The notes: a model not told the origin generated them from the letters alone. Counted from the stretch's first letter, positions 20,845 to 32,689 are shown. The stretch: DNA of 64,000 nt from Caenorhabditis elegans (GCF_000002985.6 NC_003283.11:2046001-2110000); one strand, 5' to 3'. A program made the numbers and translations.

Positions 20845-22317
20845 CTGAAAATGACGAATATTACAGAGGAAATAAGCGAAAATCGATGGAAAGAAAAGGA
20901 AATGTATGATGATAAGAGGAGTGTGGTGAATGTAGTCGCAGGCTAGCTTTGGCGGCAGCGGCGAGGGAAATAGTGTGTGGCAGAGAAAATGTGTAGTTTG
21001 TGTCCTGCCAAGTCGATAAAATGGGGGCAATATGAGAGGATTAGAAGGAAAATTTGTTTCACTGGTGCCGAAGGCATTGCCAAAAATTTAGTTTTCCTAA
21101 AAATTCGGAAATGGGAAAAACTATTAATGGAAAAATTCAGATTTTTTTTGCTTGTCAGAAAACGAGAAGGAAATAGTGAGAATGTAATGTGAAGGCAAGC
21201 GCAAACACGTCGCAATTGTAGTTTGTAGCCGTCGCAGACAGCACACAAAATACGAAATTTTCGTATTTGTGGCGAAGTCTCAGCGGAATATATTTTTATG
21301 GGAGCAGGAAATTGCAATTTAAATTGTAAAAATATGGCTGGTGTCTGGGGAATACTGAAAAGAACATTAGCTAGCATTAGCACGTTCTTTACGAAACTTT
21401 GCTGCAAGAAGCTTCGAAATTTATAGATTTTTGCATTTTAAAAGATCAATTTTCAGTTTACATTGAAATATAATCAATTTTTAATCGATTTTCACTCAAA
21501 AACCTGAAAAAATTGGCAAAATTTCGACAATTTTGCGCAAAATTCAAAAAGAAATCGAAAAAAAAACAAAAAAAAACAAAAAAATTACAGTAACCTTCTT
21601 GCAGTTCTCATGCGCCTTTAGCCTTTCGTGGTGGGACCCTCACGCCACGTGGCGCCCATTTTCGGTGTTTTTCATTTGGTTTTCGGTTGTTTTCGTCATT
21701 TCTGGCCAATTTTTATGAGTTTTCATGCAATTTTTTCGCTGGATCTCGTTTCCAATAATTGATTAAATATTTTTAGCGTAAATTTTAGCTCCCTGTTGGT
21801 TTCTGTCGGTGGAAATTGCCGAGTTATACCTCATTTTGTTCCTAAAATAATTCTAAATCGTCGAATTCACTTCAGAAGTTCTTATTTCCACCTCGAAGCG
21901 TTGAGATTCAAAGTTGTTTCCCCCGGCTGGCTTGCTTGATGTTCCTGTCTCCGTTTTTTCTCATTTTTCTTTTTCTGCAAATGCTTTTAGACAGTATTTT
22001 TCTGTTGAATCACCGCTGCATCGTATTATTGTTTTCCCATTTTTACTGTGGGCGTCCGATGCCTGTTGCGAGATGTGCCACGAGAGATAGGAGAACAGTG
22101 AGAGGAGCCGCGAACACTGGCCGCCGCTGCGCCCCTCATCTCGCGTTTTTCGTCCCTCTTTTTTTCTCTGGACCTATGCTATTTCTGCGAGGGACACGAG
22201 GTCATTTTACGCTCACACGCCACCATGACAGTCCGGCACACCTCGTTTGTCCTTCTTTCGCAACGTGTCCCATGTAATTTTCTACGAGAATATTCGAGAA
22301 TTAAGGTTTTTGTTCGA
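20845..22317. other. Shared upstream region of the NHR and the fatty-acid-binding protein
   Basis: About 1.5 kb between divergently transcribed genes, with relatively few recognisable repeats. It contains CACGTGG words (about 21653), GC-rich patches near 22040-22140 and pyrimidine-rich tracts. I expect promoters of both genes here, and possibly an alternative first exon of the NHR, but found none with a clear donor. Confidence 0.5.
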
Positions 22318-22324
22318 TATAAAA
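22318..22324 (+). promoter_or_regulatory. TATA-like box upstream of lbp-9
   Basis: TATAAAA, 252 bp upstream of the ATG; the distance suggests a 5' outron/leader removed by splicing at the TTTTTTTCAG ending at 22563. Confidence 0.4.
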
Positions 22325-22553
22325 CGTGACTTGTTGATTATCTTATTGTTGTGTTTACGTATAGTCGCTAGACACGTGGAGGTTTCTTTCAAAGTCAATC
22401 GATCAGTTTTACTTTAGTTTTGTTCAATTTAGTTTTCCATCCCAAACTATGCTTTCTGCTTTCTTCAAGACTGCGCACTGTGCATTGGTACTTTCTTTCT
22501 TCTCTTCTCATAACATAATCTCTTTATGTACATCTAATCATTTTAATATAATC

Positions 22554-22563
22554 TTTTTTTCAG
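22554..22563 (+). promoter_or_regulatory. Probable spliced-leader acceptor of lbp-9
   Basis: TTTTTTTCAG ending 6 nt before the ATG, with no matching in-frame upstream exon. Confidence 0.55.
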
Positions 22564-22569
22564 AGAAAC

Positions 22570-23037
22570 ATGCCAATTCAAACCGATCTTGTTGGAAAGT
22601 GGAACTTCGTTTCCTCGGAAAACTTCGACGAGTACCTCAAGGAGGTCGGAGTCGGATGGGCCATCAGAACCATCGCCACCAAGACCAAGCCAGCTCTTGA
22701 GTTCGCCGTCAACGGAGACGAATGGACCATGAACTCCAACTCGACCTTCAAGAACTACACCCTCAAGTGGAAGCTCGGAACCGCTTCTGACGAGAAAACC
22801 GCTGACGGTCGTGATGTTAGTTAATTTTATTCGCCATAAAATGTTCTTAAATATATATTCTGTTTCCAGGTGTCGAGCGTCTTCTCCATCGAGAACGATC
22901 ATCTCGTCCAAATCGAGACCGGAAAGGGAGGTGGCAAGGACTCGCGCATCGAGAGATACATTGAGAACGGAAAGCTCGTCATCGTTTGCACCTGCAACGG
23001 AGTCAAGTGCACTCGCGTCTACGAGAAGGCTGCCTAA
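22570..23037 (+). CDS. lbp-9: Intracellular lipid/fatty-acid-binding protein (LBP)
   Basis: Predicted 137 aa, two exons (22570-22815, 22870-23037) joined in phase. It has the FABP start [20 protein letters not shown] and the C-terminal R-x-Y pair (R131, Y133) that in the family contacts the ligand carboxylate; R111 is also a candidate ligand residue. There is no signal peptide, so it is a cytosolic carrier, and length matches the 10-stranded beta-barrel family. Codon use is the most biased in the window (almost all GAG, AAG, CTC, ATC, ACC), indicating strong expression. Ligand and tissue are not visible from sequence. Symbol from memory of this locus, next to the NHR and comt genes. Confidence 0.95.
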
Positions 23038-23231
23038 GCAATCGTCTGAAATATGTAAAAGTTTAATTATTTTTGTATTCCATCGCATCCCACTCCGGTA
23101 ATTTTTTTGTATTTTATCAGCTTCCTCCATAAAATGTATTTTAAAATCAGAAACTTTTATTAATCACAGACACATAATAATGATTGGGGACCCGCGTTTT
23201 TGAGATTAGATAGAGATTAGATTCCTGGCTT

Positions 23232-26200
23232 CTAGACAACGTCCTCATCAATAAATTTGATAGAGCTAAAGCTAGCTCCGAACGCTTTCGTTGGTGTCTT
23301 CTCTGAAGCAACTCTTCTCGTCACGCAAATGCAATAAAATATGATCACGAAGAGCACCATGAGAAGGACCCAAATTCCTATAAAAATCAAATAATCCACC
23401 CAATAGAACTCGTCGTCAGGCTGAAATTGTTTTCTTTAATATAATATTTTTATCTAGGATATTTGTTTCACCATTGTTCCAGTCCAAATGCACATGTCGG
23501 AGTTGGATGGTGTTCTGAAGAATGGGCAAGAAGGATCTGGACAAAAAACTTGTGACGCTGTCGGGCGGAATTGCGATTCTCTCGCTTTATTTCGAGTGAA
23601 CAGCGAGTTCCAAATAGCAAGATGAAGCAGAGAGAGCCCTCGTTCCGAGAAATGAGCACAATCATAGCCAAGAGCACTGAGATCTACTCTGAAAACTTTT
23701 AAAATTGAATAATTTTGTTGTAATTTATTTAGAACGTTACCCATCAGGCAAATTGGTTAGTGCTGGGTCCTTGAGAAGAGGAAGAACTTCTACATGGAAC
23801 TGGGGTTTTCTGTAGTTCTTCTCGACAATAGTTTCGACCTGGAAAATGTAATTTTTAAAAATTAATTTAATTTTCAGAATTAAAAAGTTATAATAAAATG
23901 CTAACCTGATTCCAAACCGAGTTGTAGTTGAATTTATTATGAACTTTCCACTGAGCCAACTGACTTTTACAAGCCAATGACTGATGGCTTGCATCTCTCC
24001 AGATTCCGCTTCCAGATGATCGTAGGACTACTACAAATGTCTTCTCTGGAACCAGCTTCAACAGCTCCTCAATTGCAGATAATACTTCCACAGCAGTCTG
24101 TCCTGTTTCAGAAGCTTTTCCGTCCTGAATAGTGGCCAGGATCACGATCATCTTCCAATCGTTCTCGAATCCCTCAATTTTCCGGATTCTCTCCCCGATA
24201 TCTCTTGCCTGGTCGGCGAGCGACTCATCCAGCTGCCCGGACTCAATCTGGTCAAGTTGTGCTCCACGGAGTTGGAGCATTGAGGGCAGAGATGGAAGAG
24301 ACATTTCCGAGGATCGAATGTTGCATGGTCCCAGAATTCCTGCAAATGTGAAATTTACGAATTCATTAGAAATGTTCGAAAATCCCCCCGGGGGCTCGAA
24401 GATGAGCCGGTAATTAAAAGCCGGCGGGGTAAATTGAGCTATTTTGCAGTGTGCTCTCAGTGGAGCCTCTGGGATTAGACAGGTGTGGGGATTTGGTTTA
24501 AGTATAGGCTCTTTGTTTATATGGTTTCAAAAATATTATAATCGTCGTGGAAACGCGGCTCCGCCCCGAACAGTTGGGTCTCGCTAGGTAAATATTTCGG
24601 CGGCAAAATAGTAAATTCAAATTTTTTCGCCAAAAACACGTGGTGTCAGAATGTCTCATTTAGGCTTGATCTACGTCGATCTACAAGAAATGCGGGAGAA
24701 GAGACGCAGAGTTCTCAGCAAAACGTGCTCACGTCACATTTTCCTGGGCAAAAAATTCCCGCATTTTTTGTAGATCAAACCGTAATGGGACAGCCTGGCA
24801 CCATTTTCAAAGGTTTTTCGCCTTTTTAGTTGTTTTTATTAATTTTTTGTCTAGAACAACAGAAAATATAACAAAAAAGACGAAAAAACTCTGAAAATTG
24901 GCAAAATTTGTTGAAAAATCTTTAATTTACAGTTTTGCCACCAAACACCAAACGAGACCCATGGCTCGGGGGCGGAGCCTTTAAATTGTCAGTGGAGCGC
25001 GTTTTCATGACGATTTTGAAAATGAGGTTTTTCTGCGTCTACATAATACTTCATTCATAATAAAAATTTCTAGTTTTACAGGTTTTCGAAAAAAAGGGTG
25101 TCTGTCATTTCGCCTCCAAAATATTATCCATAACCGAACCATAGGTCTCGTTATGTATTACGGGAACAGAAAATCTGAAAATGCGTATTGCGCAACATAT
25201 CTGACGCGCAAAATATCTCGTGACGAAAACTACAGTAATTCTTTAAAGGACTACTGTTTCAAAATTCAAGCTCGTAAATCGACAAAAGTGCTACAGTAGT
25301 CATTAAAAAAATTAGTGTAGTTTTCGCTACGAGATATTTTGCGCGTCAAATATGTTGTGCAATACGCATTCTCAGAATTTTGTGTTCCCGTAATACCTAA
25401 CGAGACCCAACTGTTGACCGTGGAGCGCGATTTCAAAATAAACATTTTCTGCGTCCCAATAATAATTTTGTCCAGAAATCACAAACCTTTCTGCAAAAGC
25501 GTAAAATTACTGGGACAATACGACGAGAGTTGTCCCAGCTCTGCGTAATATTTTATCGAATTTGCCTGCAAATGGTGCACATCGTTGATCGCCGGAATCG
25601 CGAATTTGCGTGGTCCGCACTTTTCGAGGTCCGTCATTATGTAGTCTAATGGATAATCTTCTTCTTGTTCTTCTAGTTGAGAATTCTGGAAGAAAAATTA
25701 ATTACAAAGTTTCAGGGTCTTGCAACGCGCGAAATTTTTTTCAGCTTGCGAGGCGACTCCTGCGCCATCAAACGATAGTACGGTAGCACAAAATTCTGAG
25801 AATGCGTATTGCGCAAGATATTTGACGCGCAAAAATATCTCGTAACGAAAACTACAGTAATTCTTTAAATTTTATACTGTAGCGTTTGTATCGATTTACG
25901 GGCCCGATTTTAGCTACAGTAGTCATTTAAAGGATTACTGTAGTTTTCGCTACGAGATATTTTGCGCGTCAAATATGTTGCGCAGTGTGCATTCTTAGAC
26001 TTTTGTGTTCCTGTAATATAAGTGTTGAAAATCGCCAAAAAACATGATTGGAAAATAAAAAATATTGTTTTTGTTAATTTTCTGAGCTTTCCAGAAAATC
26101 GAAAATTTTCGTTTTTTCGTTAACATTTTTAGATTTTTTTGCCAGGCCCGGTCTCGACACGACAATTTTTTGTTCAACACGTGGTGTCAAAGTGTCTCAT

Positions 26201-26873
26201 TTCGGCTTGATCTACGTTGATCTGCAAAAAAATGCGGGAGAATGGAGACGCAAGTTCTTAACTGATTTCCTATGGTTAAGAACGTGCTGACGTCACATTT
26301 TTTGGGCAAAAAATTCCCGCATTTTTGTAGATCAAACCGTGATGGGACATCCTGGCACCACGAGCGTTAAATACGAAAGGATGTGCGCCTTTAAAGGGTA
26401 CTGTAATTTTAAACTCTCGTTGTTTCGAAATTTTTATCGACTTTTCATAGTTTTTTTCCACAACTTGCTTTTTTAATAAATTAATAAACTTTTTGAAATC
26501 GAAAAACTATGAAAAATAAAATTTTCAAGATTACTGTACTCTTTAAAGGCGCACCCCGTTTTTATTTTGACAACATTTGTCGTGTCGAGATCGGGTACCG
26601 TATTTTTGACACTTTTTCGCGTCTGTAATGGCACCAAAAAGGACCGAATTGTATACAATTTCAATCGTGGTAGGACCTCAAATTTTCCCAAATTAATCAT
26701 CAAACCTGTAAAGTTATCAACTCCATCCATTGATCATAAAAATCTCGATCAGTCGTCAGCTTCTCCTCTATCCTCGTCAAATAATCGTCGTTGTGAATAT
26801 GCTGGCACCACGTGGCTGACGTGGCAAATACTAGGAAAAGAAAAATGCTACGTGGATCCAGGACACCCATCAT
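23232..26873 (-). CDS. Phospholipase B1/GDSL-type membrane protein, probable pseudoenzyme
   Basis: Predicted 434 aa in six exons: 26706-26873, 25487-25685, 23906-24339, 23741-23838, 23472-23688, 23232-23420. N-terminal signal peptide (residues about 1-23), a lumenal/extracellular PLB1-like domain, a C-terminal membrane helix (about 383-404) and a short cytoplasmic tail ending DEDVV. PLB1 landmarks are recognisable: VHHL at 92-95, the FENDWKMI block at 180-187 and D309-x-x-H312 in YDCAHFSERG. But the family's GDS nucleophile block reads GQL (107-109), and the GGND block reads TIQD (192-195). So the catalytic Ser and the oxyanion Asn are missing while the Asp/His pair remains. Introns carry repeat families A, C and D. 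A TTTTCAG 25 nt before the ATG may be a trans-splice site. Hydrolase activity is unlikely; a binding or decoy role is inference. Confidence 0.85.
24636..24806. mobile_element. Family A palindrome, copy 9
   Basis: ACACGTGGTGTCAGAATGTC left end, GACAGCCTGGCACCA right end. In an intron of the PLB-like gene. Confidence 0.8.
25160..25391. mobile_element. Family C palindrome, copy 3
   Basis: ACGGGAACAGAAAATCTG left end and inverted GAATTTTGTGTTCCCGT right end; arms share GCGCAAAATATCTCGT. Confidence 0.8.
25780..26013. mobile_element. Family C palindrome, copy 4
   Basis: ACGGTAGCACAAAATTCTG left end and CTTTTGTGTTCCTGT right end, same arms as copy 3. Confidence 0.8.
26141..26600. mobile_element. 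Family D palindrome split by family A
   Basis: CCGGTCTCGACACGACAATT on the left and GTCGTGTCGAGATCGGGTAC on the right; the left arm resumes after the family A copy at about 26365 (GATGTGCGCCTTTAAAGGGT). Confidence 0.75.
26177..26363. mobile_element. Family A palindrome, copy 10, nested in family D
   Basis: ACACGTGGTGTCAAAGTGTC left end, ACATCCTGGCACCACG right end; it interrupts the left arm of a D element. Confidence 0.8.
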
Positions 26874-27107
26874 CTCATCGTCAGAAGGTTTGATTGACCT
26901 GAAAATTTGAAAAAAATTTTTTTTTTGGAATTTTGAAAAGAGAAAAAACTAGGTGACTAATGGAAAAGACATGTGGTTTTCTTTGAAAAGTTGAGAAAAA
27001 AGGAAATTGGAAAAGGGGAGAGGGGAAGTTTTAGGGGCAAAAAAAATTAACAAAACTTTTTTTGTTGCGATTCACAAGATTCTGAAAGGCGTACTTAAAG
27101 GCGCATG

Positions 27108-27290
27108 CACGTGGCGTCAGGTTGTCTCATTTCGGCTTGATCTACAAAAAACGCGGGAGTAGACACGCAGAGATCTCAACTGATTTCGCATAGTTAAGAA
27201 CGTGCTGACTTCACTTTTTTTTTGGGGAAAAAATTCCCGCCATTTTTTGTAGATCAAACCGTTATGGGACAGCCTGACACCATGTGCGCA
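27108..27290. mobile_element. Family A palindrome, copy 11, with readable target duplication
   Basis: CACGTGGCGTCAGGTTGTC left end and GCCTGACACCATGTG right end, flanked by CGCATG on both sides. The uninterrupted host sequence, ACTTAAAGGCGCATGGAG, exists at about 12433 with a single CGCATG. Confidence 0.8.
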
Positions 27291-27437
27291 TGGAGAATAT
27301 TCGGATGGGTCTCGCCGCGAAAAAAGCACTATTTGACCTCTTCGGTGCTCTTTTTATGGGAACGCAGAACAAAGAAAACGGTGTGCAAATTCGCTCCAAG
27401 GCTAATTTTCAACGCTCCGCCCCCGAACCATGGGTCT

Positions 27438-27640
27438 CGTTATTATAGAAAAAATACGATCGCACAAAAATAAACAACGACGCAACGACACTCCGCTATT
27501 TTTAAGCCCCGCCCACGATTTCATTTGCACTGAAATGAGGCGGCCGCAGTGCAAATGAAATCGTGGGAGGGGCTTAAAAATAGAGGAGTGTCGTTGCGTC
27601 GTTGTTTATTTTTGTGCGATCGTATTTTTTCTATAATAGG
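27438..27640. mobile_element. TA-flanked snapback hairpin element
   Basis: Almost perfect inverted repeat: TTATAGAAAAAATACGATCG at the left and CGATCGTATTTTTTCTATAA at the right, arms about 95 bp, loop near AATGAGGCGGCCGCAG. It interrupts the word CTCGTTAGGTATTTGG of another repeat family, with TA on both sides. Confidence 0.85.
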
Positions 27641-27737
27641 TATTTGGCGCCAGGCATTTTTAAGCATATTTGTTACGTTTTCAGTTGTTTTTAATAGTTT
27701 TAATACCAAAAAAAGGTTAAAAAATTAATTTGAATTT

Positions 27738-27974
27738 CACGGTGTTCTGGCTTTCCTCATTGAATTTTTCGCGCTCCATTGACAATGGGCTGCCGGACAA
27801 CGCGTCGGAACGACGTGTACTCCACACGGACAAATGCCTTTAGTTTTACAACTAACATCAAGCCGCGACGCGACACGCAACGCGCCGTAAATCTACTCCA
27901 GATATGGCCAGCCAAAATGGCCTAGTTCGACAAATTCTTCCATTTCAATTTATGAGGGAAGCCAGAAATCCGTG
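27738..27974. mobile_element. Family B element, copy 5
   Basis: CACGGTGTTCTGGCTTTCCT to GCCAGAAATCCGTG; full length. Confidence 0.8.
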
Positions 27975-28979
27975 GAATTTGAAAAGCGGAAAAAGTTTGA
28001 AAAAAATCAATTTTTGAATATAAATTATAAAAAAACAACTGAAAATTTTTTGCCGCCAAACACCTAACGAGACCAATGGCTCGGGGGCGGAAACTTTAAA
28101 TTGTCAATGGAGCGCGTTTTCATACCGATTTCAAAATGGGTTTTTTCTACTTCTACATATTACTTTATTCATATGAAAAATGTCTAGTTTTTACAGATTT
28201 TTGTTTTTTTTGTGTTGATAAATCTGGATTTTTGGAAAAAAAAAACTTTTTTTTTGCAAAAAATGTTAATTTTGAAAAAAAGGGGTATCTGGAATCCTTT
28301 CTGGATCTAATGTTAAATTTGAACAAAAAAAACCTTTTTTTAGGTTTCCCATATTCTCAACCTACAGCAAATTCCAAAAAAAAAACGCCCAAAAATTGCA
28401 AAATTTTGACAAATTGCACACTCATTTTTCAATTTTTCTTTGCTGCTTTCCCAGGTCACCAAAAAAAACAAAAAGGCCTGGACAAAGTAATTATTTTAAG
28501 AAAAATTGTTCCAAATGCAACGTTTTCTCCTTGATTTGGTTGGAGCCAGCCAAATAAAAAAGGGGCGGAGCTTGAGCAAGGATTGTTGCTCTTCACAAAA
28601 ACCAATCCAACTAATAGATGGGAAACAAAAACCGAGAGAAAACCCGAAAAAAGCGGAGAAACAAGGGAAATTTTTTTGTTGAAATGTCACAGAAAAAGTA
28701 GCTTTTTAGTTTTTTTTCCGCGGTTTTCGAACGCGAAAAATGATGAGTTTGTGGGGATTAACGGGAAAATTTTGGCAGGGTGAACTTCTATTTTTGTCGT
28801 TTTCTGCAGGAAATCGAAAATCAATGAAACTGGCGAGGAGGAATAATGGGATGCTATCATTAAATCGAATTACGAACTTTTTACCTGACCATGAAGATTT
28901 TTTAGGTTGTTAGTCATCTAATTGAACGCGCCAATTTTTCGGTTTTATTATCCAGACGCAAAATTTTGCCATTTTTGTG

Positions 28980-29265
28980 ACAAACTAGTCTCGACACGAC
29001 AATTTTTGTTTTGAATGCAAAAAAGACGTGCGCCTTTAAAAAGTACTGTAATTTCACTTTTTGGAATTATTTATCAATTTTTATAGTTAAAAATATTTTA
29101 ATCTAAAAATTAGAAAAAATCGATGAAAATTCCACAGTACTCTTTAAAGGCGCGCACCTTTTTTGGTTTTTTTTTTCAAAAAAAAAACAACGAAAAAATT
29201 CGATAGTATTTTAGGAACATTTAAAATGAAAATTGTCGTGTCGAGACCGGGTACCGTATTATTGG
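28980..29265. mobile_element. Family D palindrome, copy 4
   Basis: Left arm GTCTCGACACGACAATTTT and GCGCCTTTAAAAAGTACTG, right arm CAGTACTCTTTAAAGGCGCG and GTCGTGTCGAGACCGGGTAC. Confidence 0.8.
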
Positions 29266-30415
29266 GGCAAAAATTACAAAATTTGAAGAAGAAAAAATGT
29301 TTCCAAAAAAAAAAATGTTTGAAAGAAGAGCAATGGAAAAAATGGCAATTTTTATTCATAAATTTTAATGAGAGAAAAATTTCCATTTGTGTCATAATTG
29401 GACAGGGCGCCTAAAAATGAAGAAGAAATACGCGTGGCCGAGAAAAATAGAAAATTCGGCCACCAATATTTTCTTTAGAAATTGGAATTTTCATGGTACA
29501 TCGATTTCTTCTGAGAAGTTGAAAAAAAAATAAATAGGAATTTTTTGATAGAGGAAGGACATGGAGTTATTGAAAAAAAGATTTATGTCCAAAAAAAACG
29601 AAAACGAAAATTTTAGATTTTTTTTTTCAAAATCAAAAAAAACGAAAAAATTAGAAAATACAAAAAAAAAAGACGAGACGACGGTAGATTTATCAAAAAT
29701 ATCTTGATTTTTATAGGAAAAAAATAAATTTCTTTGAAAAAATAAAATACCGGGAAAATTGATTTTTGCCCACAAAAAAAAATTGAAAAAGCCAAATTTT
29801 CAGATTTTTTTTTGGAAAATCAAAAACCGAAAAAATGTAGAAAATATTTTTTTAAAAAGACGAGAAAATTGTATCAAAAATATGTATTTTTTTTGTAAAA
29901 ATCTTTTTACGAAAAAAACAAAATTTTCTTTTGAGAAAACTGGGAAAATTGGTTTTTTTCCCAAGCAAATCGAAGATATGTTGCAGAGTGAAACAGGAAA
30001 ATTCGGAAAACTGCCAAAAAACCAAATTTCCAAAAACAAAATCCAGTAAATCAGAAAATAACCTCTTGGCACAGCTTTTGGCACAGCTGATAGCTACACG
30101 AGAAAATATATGTACTAATCTCCTTGTCACCACATGATTTCCATCTATCTTCTCCTCTTCTCTCTTTCCAAAGAGCACATTTTTTGCTCTTTGATAGGCC
30201 CCGCCGCCACCGGAAGCTCAAGAGAAAACATGAGAGATGATTGACAAATTGCGGTAGATCAAATGTTTGATCATCACAGGTAGGACACGGGACGGGGGTG
30301 CGAATAAATCGGGTGAAAATTGTGGTATCGGGGCATGTGCCGAGGGGTCGGAGAGGGAGGGGGTAGGGGAACAAGTCGACCGGAAGATATTAACGGAATC
30401 GCTGCTGGGTGTATA

Positions 30416-30482
30416 TCAATTTTGTACTTACACACACTTGCAAAACATTTGTTCCTCGGAATTTGACGGGGCGCCCGGAAAG
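30416..30482. repeat. Direct repeat, left copy
   Basis: About 65 bp beginning ATCAATTTTGTACTTACACA and ending near GGGGCGCCCG; about 90% identical to the copy at 31869-31935. Confidence 0.85.
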
Positions 30483-30499
30483 AAAGTTAAAAATGAGTG

Positions 30500-30665
30500 T
30501 GTAATTTTAGGCTAGTGCTTAGACTCAGGCTTGGGCTCACGCTTAAGCTTGGGACGTAAGCTTGGACTTAGGCTTAGGTCTAGGCTTAAAGTTCGGCTTA
30601 GGTTTAGGACTTAGGGCTTAGGCTTGGCGTCAGTGGCGAGCGTTAGCTGACGCTATTTAGGGTTA
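30500..30665 (+). repeat. Degenerate telomere-like TTAGGC array
   Basis: Many TTAGGC, CTTAGGCTTAGG and GGCTTAGGTTTAGG words, interspersed with variants such as CTTGGGC. Interstitial, next to the left direct repeat. Confidence 0.75.
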
Positions 30666-31868
30666 GGATTACAGCGTTTTTTTCATTTTTCAAAGGGTTC
30701 CCGTTGGCCGATCAAAGCGAAATTTAACAGAGAGACGTATAGGCCACCAAGAAGCTTAAGTCTGAAGTTTCAGATTGATTCGATCAAAACTCGCCGAGTT
30801 ATGGAGCTTAAAGTGTTTTCGAAATGCCCCTCAACTATTTTAAAAAAATTGAAAGTTTGGCGTTTTGTCAGTTTTCTCCCTAAGCTCACGAAAATTTAAT
30901 GACAGCAGGAGAGTTGCAAGATAAGATTTCTTGTGAATTTTGATTAGCTTCAAAATCCGACAAAAGTTCGAGCCCGGGTGTGGCGTCTAAATTTTTTTTT
31001 GGCCCGTTTTTCGTTCACTCTGAAAACGCGCGTGTAACTTGACGGTGGGTGGATGGATTTTGATGCGGTTTTTTGCTTTCTCTTCAAGAAGCTTGCCCCA
31101 CCTCTGTATGCTTTATTTCAGAAAGATAGGAGCTCTTCGAGCCGAGATATGAAGAGTATTTTCGAGTATCCTCCAAAAATCACGTTTTTTTCTCATTTTC
31201 CGCCTCTTTTTTTGCAGGAAAATTCGAGTTTTTGCGATTTTTACGAGATTTTTTAGCAGTTTATAGTACTCGACGAGATGCGTCGAAAAACATACAAATC
31301 ATCCAGATCCATCAACTGTGAGCTTTTTAGAGAGCTCCAAAGTCAAATTCGCAATTTTGACCATTATTCCGAAAAAGTGATTTTTTCATTTTGAAAATCG
31401 AGGCAGAAAAAAATTTTTCGATTTTTTTTTTCCAAAAACTTTGTTTTTCCCTTCTCGTAGGATGGCGGTCGTTTGAGATATTTTGATTTTGAGGAAAAAA
31501 AATGAAATTACAAATATTTCTAAAGCGATACAGCAAAAAAATTTCGAAAATTGAGTGAAAATTCACTGAGATGATCGACCTTGAAGCAAGTTACTGCCGT
31601 TTTTGCGTTGCTCATTTTTCAACTTTGAGCGTTTATTATTCACTCAATCTGAGATCAATTTTAATTTTGTTTTTTTACATAGATTCAAAATTTGACGCTA
31701 CATCCGAAAAACTAAGTTTCAAAAAAATTTTAGTAGAAATTTTTTTCAGCACCGCCAAAAAATCGAGTTTTCCAGCACTGACTTTTTCGAATTTTTGCGA
31801 TATTTCACTCATTTTTTGATGAATCTTTGTTTGCTTTTTTGTGTTTAATGAACAATATTTATAAAAAA

Positions 31869-31935
31869 TGGAATCAATTTTGTACTTACACCCACTTGCA
31901 AAACATTTGGTCCTCGGAATTTGGCGGGGGGCGCC
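31869..31935. repeat. Direct repeat, right copy
   Basis: Begins ATCAATTTTGTACTTACACC and runs into GGGGGGCGCCCG, then a few AGGCTTAGG-like words (CTTAGGCTGGGC). Confidence 0.85.
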
Positions 31936-32689
31936 CGAAACTCTAGGCTCAGAGAGACTTAGGCTGGGCGCTGGAGGTAGAGAAAAAATAATTTCCAGAA
32001 AATTCAAGAATTCAGAAAAAAACATTTCTCATACGATCACTCGAAAAAAACGAAAAATGCTTGAAAATTCGCAAAACTAATTGAAAACATTTGAATTTAC
32101 TGTTTTGCCGCCAATAGATACCGAGACCCCCGAGAGAAATTGGCCGTGGAGCGCTCTTGCACCTCAATTTCAAAGCGCACATTTTTTGCAGTTTTTTTGA
32201 AAATTTTTTGCAAAACTCGGCCACAAAATATTTTAAAATTTGATTTTCTAATCCCCTCTAGCCTTGTGGTTTGAACCTATGAAGTAGACAATCTCGAAAA
32301 AAAAACAAATGAATTTTTGATGAACCTGGCGCTTTGAATCGAACACGTCAGGTTATAAATAATACCGGGAACAGAGGTTCAAGAATTTTTTAAAATTGGG
32401 AAGGGTGGTGTGGAATGATTGACGGAAAGGATTTGTGTGCACTTGACAGGGTCAAAAAGTGTTTCGGAACAGTTGGCCGTGGGAAAGTTCAGAGAAAATG
32501 AAAAAAAAACTAATAACTTTTCATTTTTCATCGGTGAAATGCAGTCGTGACTCATTCGTTTTGCTGAAGGATTATTTTTTGGGTTTTTAATGGAGTTTCG
32601 CCACGAGGCCCCGATGTTCCGGCACTGGGCTGTGCGGCCGCCAAACGAGAAAACTCGGCCACCCCCAAAAAGGGACATAATCACTTTTC

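Noticed and set aside
22811..23101. Plus-strand frame across the lbp-9 intron and exon 2
   Set aside because: Out of frame with the conserved FABP exon.
22543..23130. 195-codon open frame antisense to the fatty-acid-binding protein gene
   Set aside because: Mirror of a highly codon-biased gene; it spans the real intron and has no homology or splice logic of its own.
28136..28534. 132-codon plus-strand frame in the gene-free block
   Set aside because: Dominated by Phe/Lys from T/A runs; no coding signature.
29491..30178. Overlapping Phe/Lys-rich frames on both strands
   Set aside because: Homopolymer-driven; both strands open because of A/T runs.
30500..30665. Possible true telomere or chromosome end
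   Set aside because: TTAGGC units are degenerate and unique sequence with genes continues on both sides; interstitial only.
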